64,000 nt of DNA from Certhia americana. Taxonomy: Eukaryota > Chordata > Aves > Passeriformes > Certhiidae. The first letter of the stretch is position 1; every line of letters begins with the position of its first letter. The DNA lies in NCBI GenBank assembly GCA_018697195.1, contig CM031857.1, forward strand, positions 61,944,069 to 62,008,068. Reading direction: 5' to 3'. A model generated the notes under the pieces. The model was not told the origin of the DNA. It did not search any database and saw only the letters and a program-made list of their open reading frames with translations. The position numbers and the translations under genes are program-made. Below are positions 35,976 to 47,987 of this stretch, one piece after another.

Positions 35976-37259
35976 ATTCAAAAATAACAGTCCTTTGGAT
36001 ATGCCACAGCTGGCACCAAGCAGTTTTTTATCCTTTAAGAAGGACCCCCTGATGTGACAAAATTGCTACGGATAAAAAATTTTTTGATAAAATCAAGCTC
36101 TAAAATACCAATAAGTGTTATCCAAACACTCTTTTCTTTTTGAGTGTTTGTTTCTTTGGTTTGTTTTGTTTGGGGTTTTGGGGGGGTTTTATGGTTGGTT
36201 GCTTGCTTGCTTTGTTTTGGGGTTTTTTTTTTTTTTTTTTTTTTTCATTTTAGTTTTATTTTCTGTAACTGCAATGTATTTCTTTGTAGTCCTCTCTGCC
36301 TACAGCTTTGTCTTCCATTTCACACTGCTAAAGTAATGCATGATTGCATTGATTTTAATAGGATGTGGGTCAAATGAATAAAATACCTATTTATCATCAA
36401 ATCTGTTAATACTAAAAATGCAAATAATTTTTATTTAAACTAACTTCATAAGTATTTTTCACAATCAAAAAGATTTGTAAAACTAAAGCTTTGTGAGTTA
36501 GCTGCAGGAAATGTGTCTGGTTTTGCACAGTGATTGACTCCATACAATACTTCTATGGAGTGAGATCAAAAAATGTATACCTATCCAGGAAGGAGACAAG
36601 AAGTTATAATTTAATCTTAGAATTTAATCTATTTAACTTTTAATCATTCAAGATAGATTATATTTCATCAAATATTGTATTTCACCAAATTTGTCTCTAT
36701 AAAGGATCTGGCTTAAAACATTCACTTCTGTCCATTAGCTTCTCAATTTAGCAACTGGTAAGGTTTTATTTGTCATGTAGATAGATTAAATAAATCTTCC
36801 TTTTAGAAAATTAACAAAATAAGTCCTGCTGGTTTAGGAAAACAAAAGTGTAAGTAAGCTTCACAAAAATGACTAAATTTTAATTGTCTGTTTACTTAGG
36901 TCTAGTCAAAGATCCAAAGCTTCATAATAACCTTAATGTCACTCACTAAAATGCCTAGAAGCTTGTCTCTTCTGAACATCTTCAAAAATAATTTGCTCTC
37001 TCTACCTCAGTATATATAAAAGGTATAATTTCAAGAAACCATAATCCATCAAATCAAAGAATCTTGAAATATCTTAGGATTTCTGTAGTATACTTTCCAG
37101 TATACAACATTCCTGTGCAAAAATAAAGTTTCAAAATATTTTGACTAGTCATTCTTTGCCATAACCATTATCCAATTACTCATTTACAGTGGCATGATAC
37201 AGTCTTATCCTCCTGTTATTAACTCAGAAGTTCCTTTCTTTACTTTTTTCAAAGTTTGA
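35976..37259. other. Unique AT-rich noncoding block with a T/G tract
   Basis: AT-rich unique DNA. It contains a G- and T-rich tract at 36150-36245 that ends in 23 T. No gene recognised. Confidence 0.65.
36150..36245. repeat. T/G low-complexity tract ending in poly-T
   Basis: GGGGTTTTGGGGGGG, then TTGG and TTGC units, then GGGG followed by 23 T (36223-36245). The spacing resembles G4T4-type quadruplex sequence. Open frames reading across it are F/L/V-rich and not convincing. Confidence 0.8.
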
Positions 37260-38515
37260 GCCCCAGGAACAGAAACAGAGACTCCTGTGTCAGTAAAGCC
37301 TGGAAGTTCATGATATCTGACACCAGAAAAGCAGCACCTGCTCCATCTGCAGAGTCCTAACTACAGAATAGAGTCTGTGTCTTGATTGCAGAAAATGATC
37401 CCTGAAACCTCTGGAACATGGAAGACTGGAAGTTTTTCTCATCAGTCATCTCACTGAGGAGAGAACTGGTTGTGCTTCAGGTGTTAGAGACAAGGTTTTG
37501 GTTGGTATAATCATGCTGAGTAGGTGAAAAGACAGAATTGCTCTTTATGTGTGAGAGAAGCAGGAATGCATGGAGGTTTGAACAGAGACAGCTGATGACC
37601 TTATGAGTCAGGGCTGGCAAGCAGACCAGCAGAGGAGATGTGATATTGCAGTTATGTGCTGCAGACTGCCTAATCAGGAAGAAATAGATATTTCACAAGC
37701 TTTGATCCTCATGTGTGTCAAAACCATCCTGAATTCTTCTGGAAGGATAGCATAGAAACACAAAAGCAATTCAGGAGTATGTTGAGAACTTCCTGTCACA
37801 TGTGGTTGAGGAACTGATGAAAGAAGACATGATGCTAGTCCTCAGACTTACAAACAAAAAACCAAAAAAGTTACATGTGTGAAGGCTGAGGGCAGCTTTG
37901 GCTCCTGCAATGTGATCTCTTGAGAAAAGGACAAAAAAAAAAAAAAAATAAGGCAACATATCATTGCATTTCAGGAGACCACAATATGGACTCATCAGGA
38001 AATAACTTTTAAGAGCCCAATAAAACATGGCTTGAGGGTAAAAAGGCTCTGTAGAGGGACGTGAACCAGTGGTTTTAGGCCAATTGAATAAGGTTCAACA
38101 AGGCCAAGTGTTACAGTCTGCCCATGGGTAACAACAACCTCATGCAACACTACAGCTTGAGGAAGAGTAGTTGGAAAGACACTCAGTGGAGAAGGACCTG
38201 GGGGTGCAGGTGAACAGTTGGCTGAACATGATTCAGCATGTGCCCAGGTAGCCAGGAAAGCCAATGGCATCCTGGCCTGTATCAGGAATAGTGCCAGGAG
38301 GACCAGGGCAGTGATTGTCTCCCTTTGCACTGTTGAGGTCATACCTTGAATGCTGTGCCCAGCTCTGGGCCCATCACTACTAGAAGGACATTGAGGTGCT
38401 GGAGCATGTCCAGAGAAGGGCAACAGAGCAGGTCAAGGGTCAGGAGCATAAGTCTTCTAATGAGAAACTGAAGGAACTGGGAGGCTGAGGGAAGACCTTA
38501 TAACTCACTAGAACT
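37260..38515 (+). mobile_element. CR1 LINE, internally deleted
   Basis: The left part (certain from about 37480) resembles the endonuclease half of CR1 ORF2: GGTGTTAGAGACAAGGTTTT, ATCATGCTGAGTAGGTGAAA, a stretch near 37640-37680 reading IAVMCCRLPNQEE-like, and VKAEGSFGS-like near 37885. After an A-run at 37933-37948 the sequence jumps to the end of ORF2 at about 38065: GTTCAACAAGGCCAAGTG, then AGCCAGGAAAGCCAATGGCA, then CATGTCCAGAGAAGGGCAAC. The middle of the reverse transcriptase domain, normally over a kilobase, is missing. Frameshifts and stops show it is dead. The start at 37260 is soft. The minus-strand 142-codon open frame here (37995-38423) is a shadow of CR1. Confidence 0.82.
37933..37948. 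repeat. Poly-A tract in the CR1 deletion junction
   Basis: Sixteen A between the two halves of the CR1 copy, close to where the coding match breaks. Confidence 0.75.
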
Positions 38516-40617
38516 TTCAACTGTTGGACCTCAGGACACAGGGCTGCAGAACCCTTGCCTTTCTTGGACTGTCAGATCTACCTCAGTACTTTATTCTAGC
38601 ATAACAATTACATGTCCCAGATTACAATCTGGATTTCTTATCTGTCAACAGGCTTTTTGACGGGCCTTTCTTAATACTCTGAGCTAAGCTTATAAAGCTT
38701 TTCCATTTCTCAGGTGGGTCCTGGATCCACAAAACCTCTGTGCGGCAGGCTTGCAGCAGGGGTCGCAGTCTGGGTTGCCATACAGAAGGAGGTCTGGGGA
38801 CATTCTGGGAACCTGTTAAGAATAAAAGAAACAGTGATAATTGGATAACAGTGATATTTTGTTCCTGAAAGCAAAGTATTTCCTGCCATTACATGCTAAG
38901 TAAGGTTTAGTGGCTAGTTATCTGTATGGCTTTAAATAACTCTTCTAAAAATGATAGTGAATGTTTTCAATGCTAATTCATACACGAGAAAATGCATGAC
39001 CCACAAGCCATAGTCTGTTTCCGTTATGCATGCTGAATAGTCTCTGTACCTTGAGAATTCTTCCTAATTTCAATTCCAACTCCCATGAATAAGGGTGTGA
39101 TAACGTCTATTAACAGCAAAGAATTTAATATCTGATAGGCAGATATTGTGATCGTATGTGTCATTTGAAATATGCCCTATCAAATAAGGATATAAGCTGT
39201 CAGAAATGTGATAATATTTTACACAAGCATTATTTAGTGTAGATGAAAATAATCTGATGAATAAAACTCAGTCTTCTCTATGTACCTTTTGTGCCGTTCT
39301 TTTGTATCTGTTTATCTCCACATAGGTTTCTAGGAAAACTAATTTGTCTTATTAGGCTTTCAGTTTATACTTAGACATTTTGGAAAGCCGTTCCTGGGAT
39401 AACAAAACTAGAGTGCACACTGAGACCTTTAAACAGCCTCCAGAATGAAAGTTCCACAATTAAGAAAGGATAGTTTTCTGTCTTCATTTATCAACAGCTT
39501 CTTTCTGATTACAATAATATAATTCAGGAAAGTAACATTTGAGGTGCAATTTGCTCTATGGATGTCTTTGTAGTCCTAGTTCAGATAAACAATTACTCAT
39601 GAGATTTATCTGTGCCAATTTGTCTGTAATATGTAAAATATGTGAGACAGCCATCCTTTGGTTTTGAGAAGGAATTTTCTATTTTAATTTAGTATCCACA
39701 TGGGGAAACATTTATAGTGGGCCAAATGTGATTTATCAACAGTCAGTAGAAATGTATTTAGTTTTTATCTGTGATATTGATATCAGTTATTTCATAGACC
39801 AGAGATTACCTGTCCCAGAAGCGAATCCCTGTACATAGTCACCATGTTGCTAATGTAACTTTTCATAAAATGAGAAAGAAATATAAAATAATTTCTATCC
39901 TTGTTTTCTGGTCCTTGATATGTGGATTCGTTTTATGGCTGAAGCATGGCAGAGCCGCATAGAAGCTAAATTTACGCAGGAAAAGACATATAGTGTCCTC
40001 AAGACAGCAGTAAACATTGACACTTGATAACCTTGTCAGGAACAAGAAAAATGCTGGAGATCATAAAATACACAAAACTCCATAAGAAACAACAAAATGA
40101 TCAGAAAATCATGTTGCAACAAAATGACCTGTTATAATGACATGCAAGACATTTACTAGACAAAAGGCATGATCTCCAGTTTTAGGCTTTTATGTTGCTT
40201 TATTGCATATTAACTATTTTGTGTTGACACAAAAAATGTGCATAATGACACAAAAATGTATAAAATATTTTAAAAAATATTGGTTATATGTTTATTTATC
40301 ATTTACAAACTCCTTAGAGTAATTCCCTGAGAATGTAGTTGCAAGTGGAGGTTGTCAAAAAGTTAAAACTGCATCCAGTTAATGAGTAGAGGATGGATTT
40401 TTCATAAACAACTTTGCTGCTATTGAAGCATTGAAATTGTGACAGCAACTGGAACACATATTCAAAACGCATACTTTTATCATAATATACCAAATGCTAC
40501 ATTTGCTTTAAACATGTTTATCTTATTTATTTCTAAGTAGCAATTGCTGTAATTATCAACAGATATCCAGGGTCAAAGGCAAGGCTCATGGGAAGGGTCC
40601 AGGTTCATGTATGAGTG
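38516..40617. other. Noncoding block, partly higher GC
   Basis: The first 300 bp (38.52-38.82 kb) is richer in GC and may be part of another decayed repeat that I cannot name. The rest is AT-rich unique sequence. No gene recognised. Confidence 0.5.
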
Positions 40618-40815
40618 CTGGGGGCTGGGAGAGCATCAGGGACCAATTGTCGGGGCACATCGGGCTACAAAGCTGGGATTGGGGTATGGGAGTCAATGGG
40701 GAAATTGGGAGGGAGTGACTGAGGGACGCAGGGACGGAGAGGGGATTAACAGGGCTGATTGAGGGAGCAGAACAGGGTACATTGGCATAACAGAACAGGG
40801 GATCCTGTGAGAGAA
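40618..40815 (+). repeat. G-rich degenerate repeat
   Basis: The plus strand carries runs of three to five G every 6-20 bases, such as GGGATTGGGGTATGGGAGTC and GGGACGCAGGGACGGAGAGG, with strong strand asymmetry in otherwise AT-rich surroundings. It looks like an old minisatellite built on a GGGA-type core, though no exact unit is conserved. It could form quadruplexes. Confidence 0.55.
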
Positions 40816-43800
40816 GCCTGTCTTCCTAACTTAGGGAATGACTCTAAGGGTTCACTGGTTTCCACTGCAATATATTTCCTTTTAATATAAGCCTCTAAAA
40901 ATGTCATGTAAGTAAAATTTTGTTTAAAATCTTGGTGGATATGGACAACCTCAAGAAATATTTTCATTTATTACAGCAATGTTGTTATAAATGCAGAAAT
41001 GTTATCTTAGTATTTTTGTCATTTCTACTTCCTAGCAGATTTCCCAGCAAAAATATTTATTATTGCATGGAATTGTCATGATCTACGTCTCTTTCCCTCT
41101 CTGCCATCCGTGATGTCTTGTCCCCATCATTGCCACATGCCCAAGACCTAGTTTAGTTTCAAATGCTTTTTAAATAAAAAAACACGCTTGACCCATCTAA
41201 ACATCCCACAATAAAGAACAGAAAGTTCATTTGGAAATCTTGAATATTCTGTGGTTTATGCCTCTATAAACATAAAAGCAGCTTCATAAAAATCACCAGA
41301 GTGTCTCATTTGAAAAAGCTTTTAAACAAACAGGAATATTTATACTGACACAATGTATACAATGTTTGCAAAGGTGTTCTCTGTATGCACTGCATAAGCA
41401 TGTATTGTCACACTATGATGCACCAGAATTATTATTTCAGTCATCTTTGACGACAAAAATTAATGTAAAAGGAGACCCATGTGCACACAAACTCAGCAAA
41501 TAAGAAAATGAAATAATAATTCTCTTATTTCACTTTAAAACACACATGATACTACACTGCAGATGACAACTAAAGCAACTGAGGCAACAGTTTAGTCAGG
41601 ACTATTCCTCTACTAGACATGCCTCTCTAGGACCTCACTTCTTGGACCTTCTATTGGATTAACTAATTAGTTTAGAAGCATTTCATTTTATGTTCGTTGC
41701 CCTATGAAAGCCTGTGCTGTCATCCAATCTAGGAGGCCAGCTCGTCATTAAATCTGAAATTAGATACTCAGTTAATGAAGCTTTATCTCTTATTTGATGA
41801 CTGACAGTAAATCTGGTATGTTCTCTGTCTGAATCCCTTAATAGGTTTACAGAGAGTTAACTCTGACTTTGGTCTTCCATTAACAGCAAGACTTTGCTGG
41901 TTTGAATGTTCTGCTTGCTTAATTATTTAGTGGCTCAGTAGCACAGACAGCTTCTACAAAAGCCAAATGATCATTCACAGCAACAAATGAACACCATAAT
42001 CTTAACAAGATTATCATAATAAAGAGTCATCAGAGAAATTAAAATTATGTGCTTTAATTATGAAATTATAACCCCATTAACTCCTCTGTATGAAAAGCAG
42101 GAATTGGGGAATAGCAACGAAGAACCCAGAGATGGCTATTATAAAGTTGATAGCAAATTAAAGAGGGGGTGAAGGAATTTGCTGTGTGGGCTCAGATATT
42201 GCAGGTAATTTATTTTGCAGCATATGTTTCCTATAGATTAGACTTTTCAAAATGAGGCCATGAGAACTCTGGGATTTTTCCTTCTCTTGCCTTTTTTTTG
42301 GCCTTTTTTCACCCAGGTTGTGTTTACCAGCCTAAGACAAGCTCTGTTGAAAGCTACAAACTTAAAAGCAGACCCTTATTTAAATATGCCTAAAGCTGTG
42401 AATTAATTATGCTCTAAATAAGTTATTAGAACAATATTGCCACTAATTCATTATTTATGGCTACTTGTTGAAAAGTTTGTAACAGCAAAAGTACTGAACT
42501 GACATTTCTAAAGACATTAAAATGAAAATGAGGTGAATTTAAAGAGAAAAAATATTCAGTGGCAAGCTTTTACCAAAGAGTCTTCAATAATGCATATGTT
42601 AGCCACATTTTTTTTTACTTCTGTACAAATGTAACATTAATGACTACTTAATTATTTTTTATATAACCTTTTATTTGGAAAAAAAAAAAAAAGCCTCAAT
42701 AAAAGGTTTCCTCAAAGCACCTCTACACCTGAAGAAAAATATTTGGTATTGTTATCTTATAATATGAAGTTGTTTGCAAAAACATTATGTAATCTATTTG
42801 TTAATAACAGGTATTGTCCCTTAATTTTGATTTTAATGGTTTTCTATAATTTCAATAAATTAAAATTTATATTTTAATATTGGCTAGGTAAATGTGTTGC
42901 ATACAAATTCACTTTTATATAGCTAAACCAGTTCTTTAATCTGACAAGGATTGCAGCAAATTAAAAGCTCTCTAAAGGTATGTGACTGATGCTCCACAAT
43001 CTAACCTGACTCTTCTCAGTAGCAAAATGTGTGAAAAAGGGTGAAGGCCAACTGTGGTTTGGGGAATTCAGACTGGACATAGGGAAAAAAATCATCAGCA
43101 AAATACTGCGTTAAAAAAGAATATGTGATGAAAAAAGTGATGGGATCTCCTTCTTTGGAGAAATTCAATATCCTGCTAATCAAAGGCCACAGCTGACATG
43201 ATCAAGTCCGTAACAGTTATACTTGGTGTGGCAGGAGCAAGAGCTCCTTCAGAGATCACTTCAAACACTTTATTTTGCTTTTTGCAGGTTTACATTGCTG
43301 ATCCTTACTGACAATTATCATTCTCTTTTTAGTCATTTATGGACAAATTAAATGTATATTTATCTTATTCAAATCTGCGTGCACTTAGATTATTTAATTC
43401 AGATTCAAGAGATGGGAGAGAAAATTGTTGGCACAATGGTTAGAATGTATCCCTGGAAACTAAGTCTAATCACCTGAGCCACAAATCCATGCATTTCCTT
43501 TTCACAAGCAAGTTGTGAAACCCAATCCTTTGGTCACACAGTGTGGAGCTCAGGTAGGTGGATATATTGAATTCTCTTATTTTTTTAAGGATATCAGGAA
43601 AAGATGCTGACTTTTAGCTGGAGAAACCTTGTAGCATCAGCTGTTAGAATTCTCAGTACAGTTCACAGAGAGAGAGATTAAGCCGTGTAGACTTGATTGA
43701 CCCTTTCAGGTCCCAAAAGGTGTTTTATATATCCATGTACAGTTTATCCATGAGTTTTTAGTTGAAAACAAAACAAAACAAAACAAAACACTTCTGAAAC

Positions 43801-45514
43801 AACATGCATACTGTAAAGCTGTGCAACATCTGCGTAGCTTGCAGTCCATCCTTTTTTAGTTCTTGGGTTTTTTCTCTCTAATGTTAATATTTTTTCCCAA
43901 TTTTATATTTATATACTGCTTTCAAGTTCTGCTTCCATCAGCACCACTGACCAATTTTGGTAACTAATATTTTAGTCTCTGAATTTGTTTTCCTGTAATG
44001 CTTGTTAAATACTATATAGTTTAGGAATTCTCAGTTTAAATTTCTTCCAGTATCATTTTATCTACCCCTTTTTTCTAAATCTGGATAGGCCTTCTGTCCC
44101 GCCAGACATGAAAATCCTTAAAAATTATAAATGAAAAAAAGACAAGATTACTGAGATGTCAGGATGGAAAGAAAAATTGTCTGGATCTGAGATACTACAA
44201 AATTACATCATTCTCTCCTCTCCCCTCCTCGCCCTAGTCAGACACTCTGTAAAATTAGATGCTGCAACAATTTTAAGAAATTATATAGATAAAATAAGTA
44301 CCAGAAAGTTGATGAACAGCAAGCCTAAGAGACTTTGACAACTGTAACTCTGAGAAGTAAATGCAAGTACTGTGAAAAACAAATATGGATAGCATGACAG
44401 AAACAAAATAGGGAGGTAAGTGACAAGTACATCTACTGAGCTGCCACAAATAGTGATTATATCATAAAGATCACAAGACAAACTGGCAAACATAAGAAAC
44501 AATGCTGCATTGAAGGAAAAAAAGCAAATGATCCTGGTGCAAACTCAAAACTAGACCTTGGTTCCACTGCAAATTGTAGCAATAGAAGAAGCAGCAGCTG
44601 TATGCATTAAAGTGTCCTTGCCAGTAGCAAGAATAGTGGTTTACATAGCACACAAGTGGGAGATTAAAAGAAAATGGAATACAAAACCCTTCCAAACATT
44701 GACTACAGAAGTGTGTGGGAATAATAAGGTAAAGAAATGTATGACTCATAACAGCAAATTACATAGAGCAGGTCATGATGTGAATATGACTGTTTCCTTA
44801 GATTATTGCCTTGCCAATAATGATATTTTTAGTCCACAGCCATTAGATACAAACAATTAATTTTGCTAGAGTAGTGGAATGTTATCTGAGCTTTCAAACC
44901 ATCCATCATTATTAATTTAAGACATCCATTATGAAGCAGGATTACAAACAAGGGATTACGCGTGTCTTCTTTGTTTTATGCTCATCTTCTTCAGAATATT
45001 CCATGATTCTATGTGATTCACTAAACTTTATAGCAGCCCACAAAATTTGTAGCACCTGCAGTACAGGAAAATCTGGATTGCTTATTTCAGGTTTCCAACT
45101 AAAAGCCTGAGCATCAGTAGAATGATCAAAACCAACTATTTAAAGTGTTGCACTCCTCATAGAATTGATGGGGAGAGATAAATGCTTTTACAAACGAAAA
45201 TAGAAAACCTGTAGAAATATAGGCACCTGCTTAAAGCAAACAAAAGAAAACTCCATCATGTCTGATTTTTTCATATTCCTCATCCTAGGCTCAAGGGTCT
45301 GTTTAGGATCTAAAATGTGTTATAATCCTCTGACAGTATATAAGCTTCATTGTTTTGAAGACAAAAGATTTAGAGGAGACCTGATTTTGCATATAAACTT
45401 TTGCAGTGAGACTACTTACAAAGGCAGTTAGAGAACCAGATCTCAACTTTGACCCCAGACTGAGTCTTTGTCTTACATGTCTATATCCTGAAAGACTCCT
45501 CTATTTGTCCAGGC
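40816..45514. other. Unique AT-rich noncoding block
   Basis: No gene or interspersed repeat recognised. 41.4-42.6 kb is free of low-complexity runs other than one T-run and is rich in ATTA/TAAT motifs. An AAAAC repeat lies at 43765-43790. Short A-rich open frames at 44.1-44.9 kb resemble no known protein. Confidence 0.6.
43765..43790. repeat. AAAAC pentamer repeat
   Basis: Five tandem AAAAC units. Confidence 0.9.
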
Positions 45515-45755
45515 CCTAAGGACACTCAAAGGCTTCATGGTCCCTGCCCAAGCTCCTCTGGGGACCTCCCCCCACCCTGCCTATGGTCCAGAACCCCAAG
45601 CTGCCCAGCCCAAGACATCCCAAGTCCTTTATACCAGGGAAGCTGTGCAGCAAGTGCCATGCTCCACCTCCCTTTCTGGTGCTGCTTGCTGGATGGACCT
45701 TAGACCTATATCATGGCCTTTGTTTCTGGCCCTGACTTACCTGAAAAAGTAGATG
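45515..45755. other. Isolated GC-richer islet, unclassified
   Basis: A C-rich plus-strand stretch (such as CCTCCCCCCACCCTGCC) in AT-rich flanks. The abrupt composition change suggests a decayed repeat, probably retroviral, but I find no LTR ends, TATA box or polyadenylation signal. A 71-codon open frame here is P/A/S-rich and follows the composition. Confidence 0.4.
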
Positions 45756-47105
45756 TTATGAAGCTCATTCTCATTTATATTCGTTCTTCTTTAGTTCATT
45801 TTGGCTATGTAAATTTTTTAAAGCCTCACCCAATTTTTTTTTTTTTTTTTTTTTTTTTTAATTGAAATACTGCTTCCAATACTGCTTCCAATACAATTTT
45901 ATTTTACATTCAGTTGGAATATACATTTTTATATTTGGTATCAATCTTATATTTTTTAAATTAGCATTACTATATAATTAGAAAATCCAAAGAAATACTG
46001 AAAAACTATATATGAAACTACCTTTCATTTGGGTCTTTTAAGTAATACATTGATCATTAATACTTTGTAATATCTTATTTGATAAAAAGAATTTTGTCTA
46101 TGTTAACCAGTAAGTTCAACAGAAAAATGAAAATCAGTCAAGATTTAAGAGTTACACAAAATAAATTGGTTAAGATCAGGACAACATAGTCATCTTGTAA
46201 TAAGGTTTTGCATGAAAACATTTTCCCACCCTTCAAGGTACAAAACTGTTGTTCTAATCACCTGACACCTCAATCAAATACTCTTTTGTGTTATACATTA
46301 AGCCAGAAGCAAAGTTTATTTACAAGCTGGGCAAACACATGTTAACTGAAATTCCCTATTCTCTATTTAATGCCTTCAAAAGGATTAAAATATTAATAAC
46401 AGTTATTCAGAGTGTTAAGAAAGAAATTAAAGATATATGGTAAACAAGGAGTTTTCTGAGCTAGAAAAGGGTGATAATTTAGGATCTATGAATATTGGCT
46501 TTCCCTGTTTGTATTAATAACATTCTGAGAAGCTAAAATATTTTTTTCTACTTGTATAACCTCAGAAACAAATAATTACAATCCTATTATACACACACTT
46601 AGCTCAGATGCATGCTTTTCTTTTTTTTTTTCTAGTCTTAACTCCTGTGTACAAAAGAAGAACAAAGTCTGTTAGTATGGGGATAGAAACTTCCAATCTA
46701 ATAAAGGAATAATGGTGAAATAACAGGAGATGTCTCACTCTGCACATATTAGAGTGGAATGTATGAAAATGCATCATCAAAACATGATAATGCATTTATA
46801 TGGATTAGAGCACTGCTTCTGCACTCAGACTGTGTCTCTGTCCCCTTTACATAAAGACTTGAATAGCCTCTGGTATAGAAAGATTAGTCTGATTTTCTCC
46901 TTATCTGAAATCAAGTATAGTAAATTGGAACTGACTTCTTAAAACTTCTCTTGAACTTGTCACTCAAGGAGGTTACAGATTTTAAGTACAGTTTTTCACT
47001 CAAAAAAAAAATTTCCACTTGAAAATGAAGATAAACCATTTTTCAAGTTAGTAGGTTTTTCCCAGAACTGTTGTGGCCCATATTTGTTTAATTTAACTGG
47101 CTTAT
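45756..47105. other. AT-rich noncoding block with poly-T
   Basis: Contains a 26-T run at 45834-45859 followed by a short tandem duplication (ACTGCTTCCAAT, two copies). No gene recognised. Confidence 0.65.
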
Positions 47106-47494
47106 TGTTAAAGTTCTAATGTCAATGGTTTGTTCTTATGTTCCCCCATGTTCTCCCCAAGTTGGTTTATCCCTGAAGTTGTATCCTCCCCTAAGTTACC
47201 TTGGATGGCATTTCCCCACCCCTTGTTCCAGCTCCTTCCCTATCAATCACTGTTACCATGCCCCTTGTTCTGGCACCTTCCATGTCACTCCAACCCTGAA
47301 CCAATACTTTGAGTGTAGCTCCCCGTGGATGTTCCTGGGTGTTTCCTAAACCTCGATGGACCATTGGACCATGTGCCCTGCCCTCTGCTCCCACTTACCC
47401 CAGCTGACCCCAAAGAAATGCTGTAACCCCTTCACTCTGCCCCTGCTGATCCCTCACTGGATTGTGTTTGATACCACCCCTTGCTCTGGTGCTC

Positions 47495-47501
47495 TATAAA
47501 A
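47495..47501 (+). promoter_or_regulatory. LTR TATA box
   Basis: TATAAAA after GCTC in a C-rich context, about 390 bp from the presumed LTR left end. Confidence 0.6.
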
Positions 47502-47553
47502 TCCTGAGCACAGCAGTGCTTGGGACTCTTTGGCTCTTGACCCTTTCAAGCTG

Positions 47554-47559
47554 AATAAA
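47554..47559 (+). terminator. LTR polyadenylation signal AATAAA
   Basis: AATAAA in CTGAATAAAACTCC, 53 bp after the TATA box ends, followed by a TGTTGG element. Spacing matches a short retroviral R region. Confidence 0.6.
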
Positions 47560-47750
47560 ACTCCTGTTGGACCCTCAGAACTGAAGACCCTCCTCCTTCT
47601 CCTTTCCCCACCCCCTGACTGCAGTGAGAGCCCTTCCACTGCAGAGCAAGTGGCTCTAAAGGTTCAGCTGTCAGAACAAACCCCACACTGCAGCTGTTCC
47701 CCACACCTGGTGCAGCAGGCTCCAGTGGGCTGCACCACAAAACCATAGTT

Positions 47751-47987
47751 AGCTTTTTAAGTAAGTTCTTGTATAAAGCACCATAGAAATTGAGAACAAG
47801 GATCTACATAATAATCAACAAGTTTTTTGTTCTTATTTATTTTTGAAACATCTCAGAAATACTTGGTAGTTGTTCAACCATAACAATGATAATCTCATGG
47901 ACTTGTGGTATATATACTTATATATATATGTGTATATATGAATGAACAATTCAGTTCTGTACTTGTTAAATACCAAAATCTTTTGAC
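47751..47987. other. Spacer between two LTRs
   Basis: AT-rich, with a TATATA-type stretch at about 47910-47940. No retroviral internal sequence seen. Confidence 0.6.

Larger units (their letters stand above)
47106..47750 (+). mobile_element. LTR-like element with TATA and poly-A signals
   Basis: A sharply bounded C-rich block in AT-rich flanks. TATAAAA at 47495-47501 is followed 53 bp later by AATAAA at 47554-47559 on the same strand, with a pyrimidine-rich downstream part. This U3-R-U5 layout with a short R region is typical of gammaretrovirus-like (ERV1) LTRs. TGTTAAAG at 47106 could be the left end. The right end is uncertain, with GAACA at 47678 or CACCACAAAACCA near 47745 as options, and no target duplication was found. 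No gag or pol sequence adjoins it. Open frames inside (Q/P/S-rich) are by-products. Confidence 0.6.

Noticed and set aside
37995..38423. 142-codon minus-strand open frame.
   Set aside because: It is the antisense of the CR1 copy at 37260-38515, where higher GC content removes stops.
44156..44860. A-rich stretch with several open frames on both strands, considered as a processed pseudogene.
   Set aside because: No poly-A tail, no coherent frame across it and no recognisable parent.
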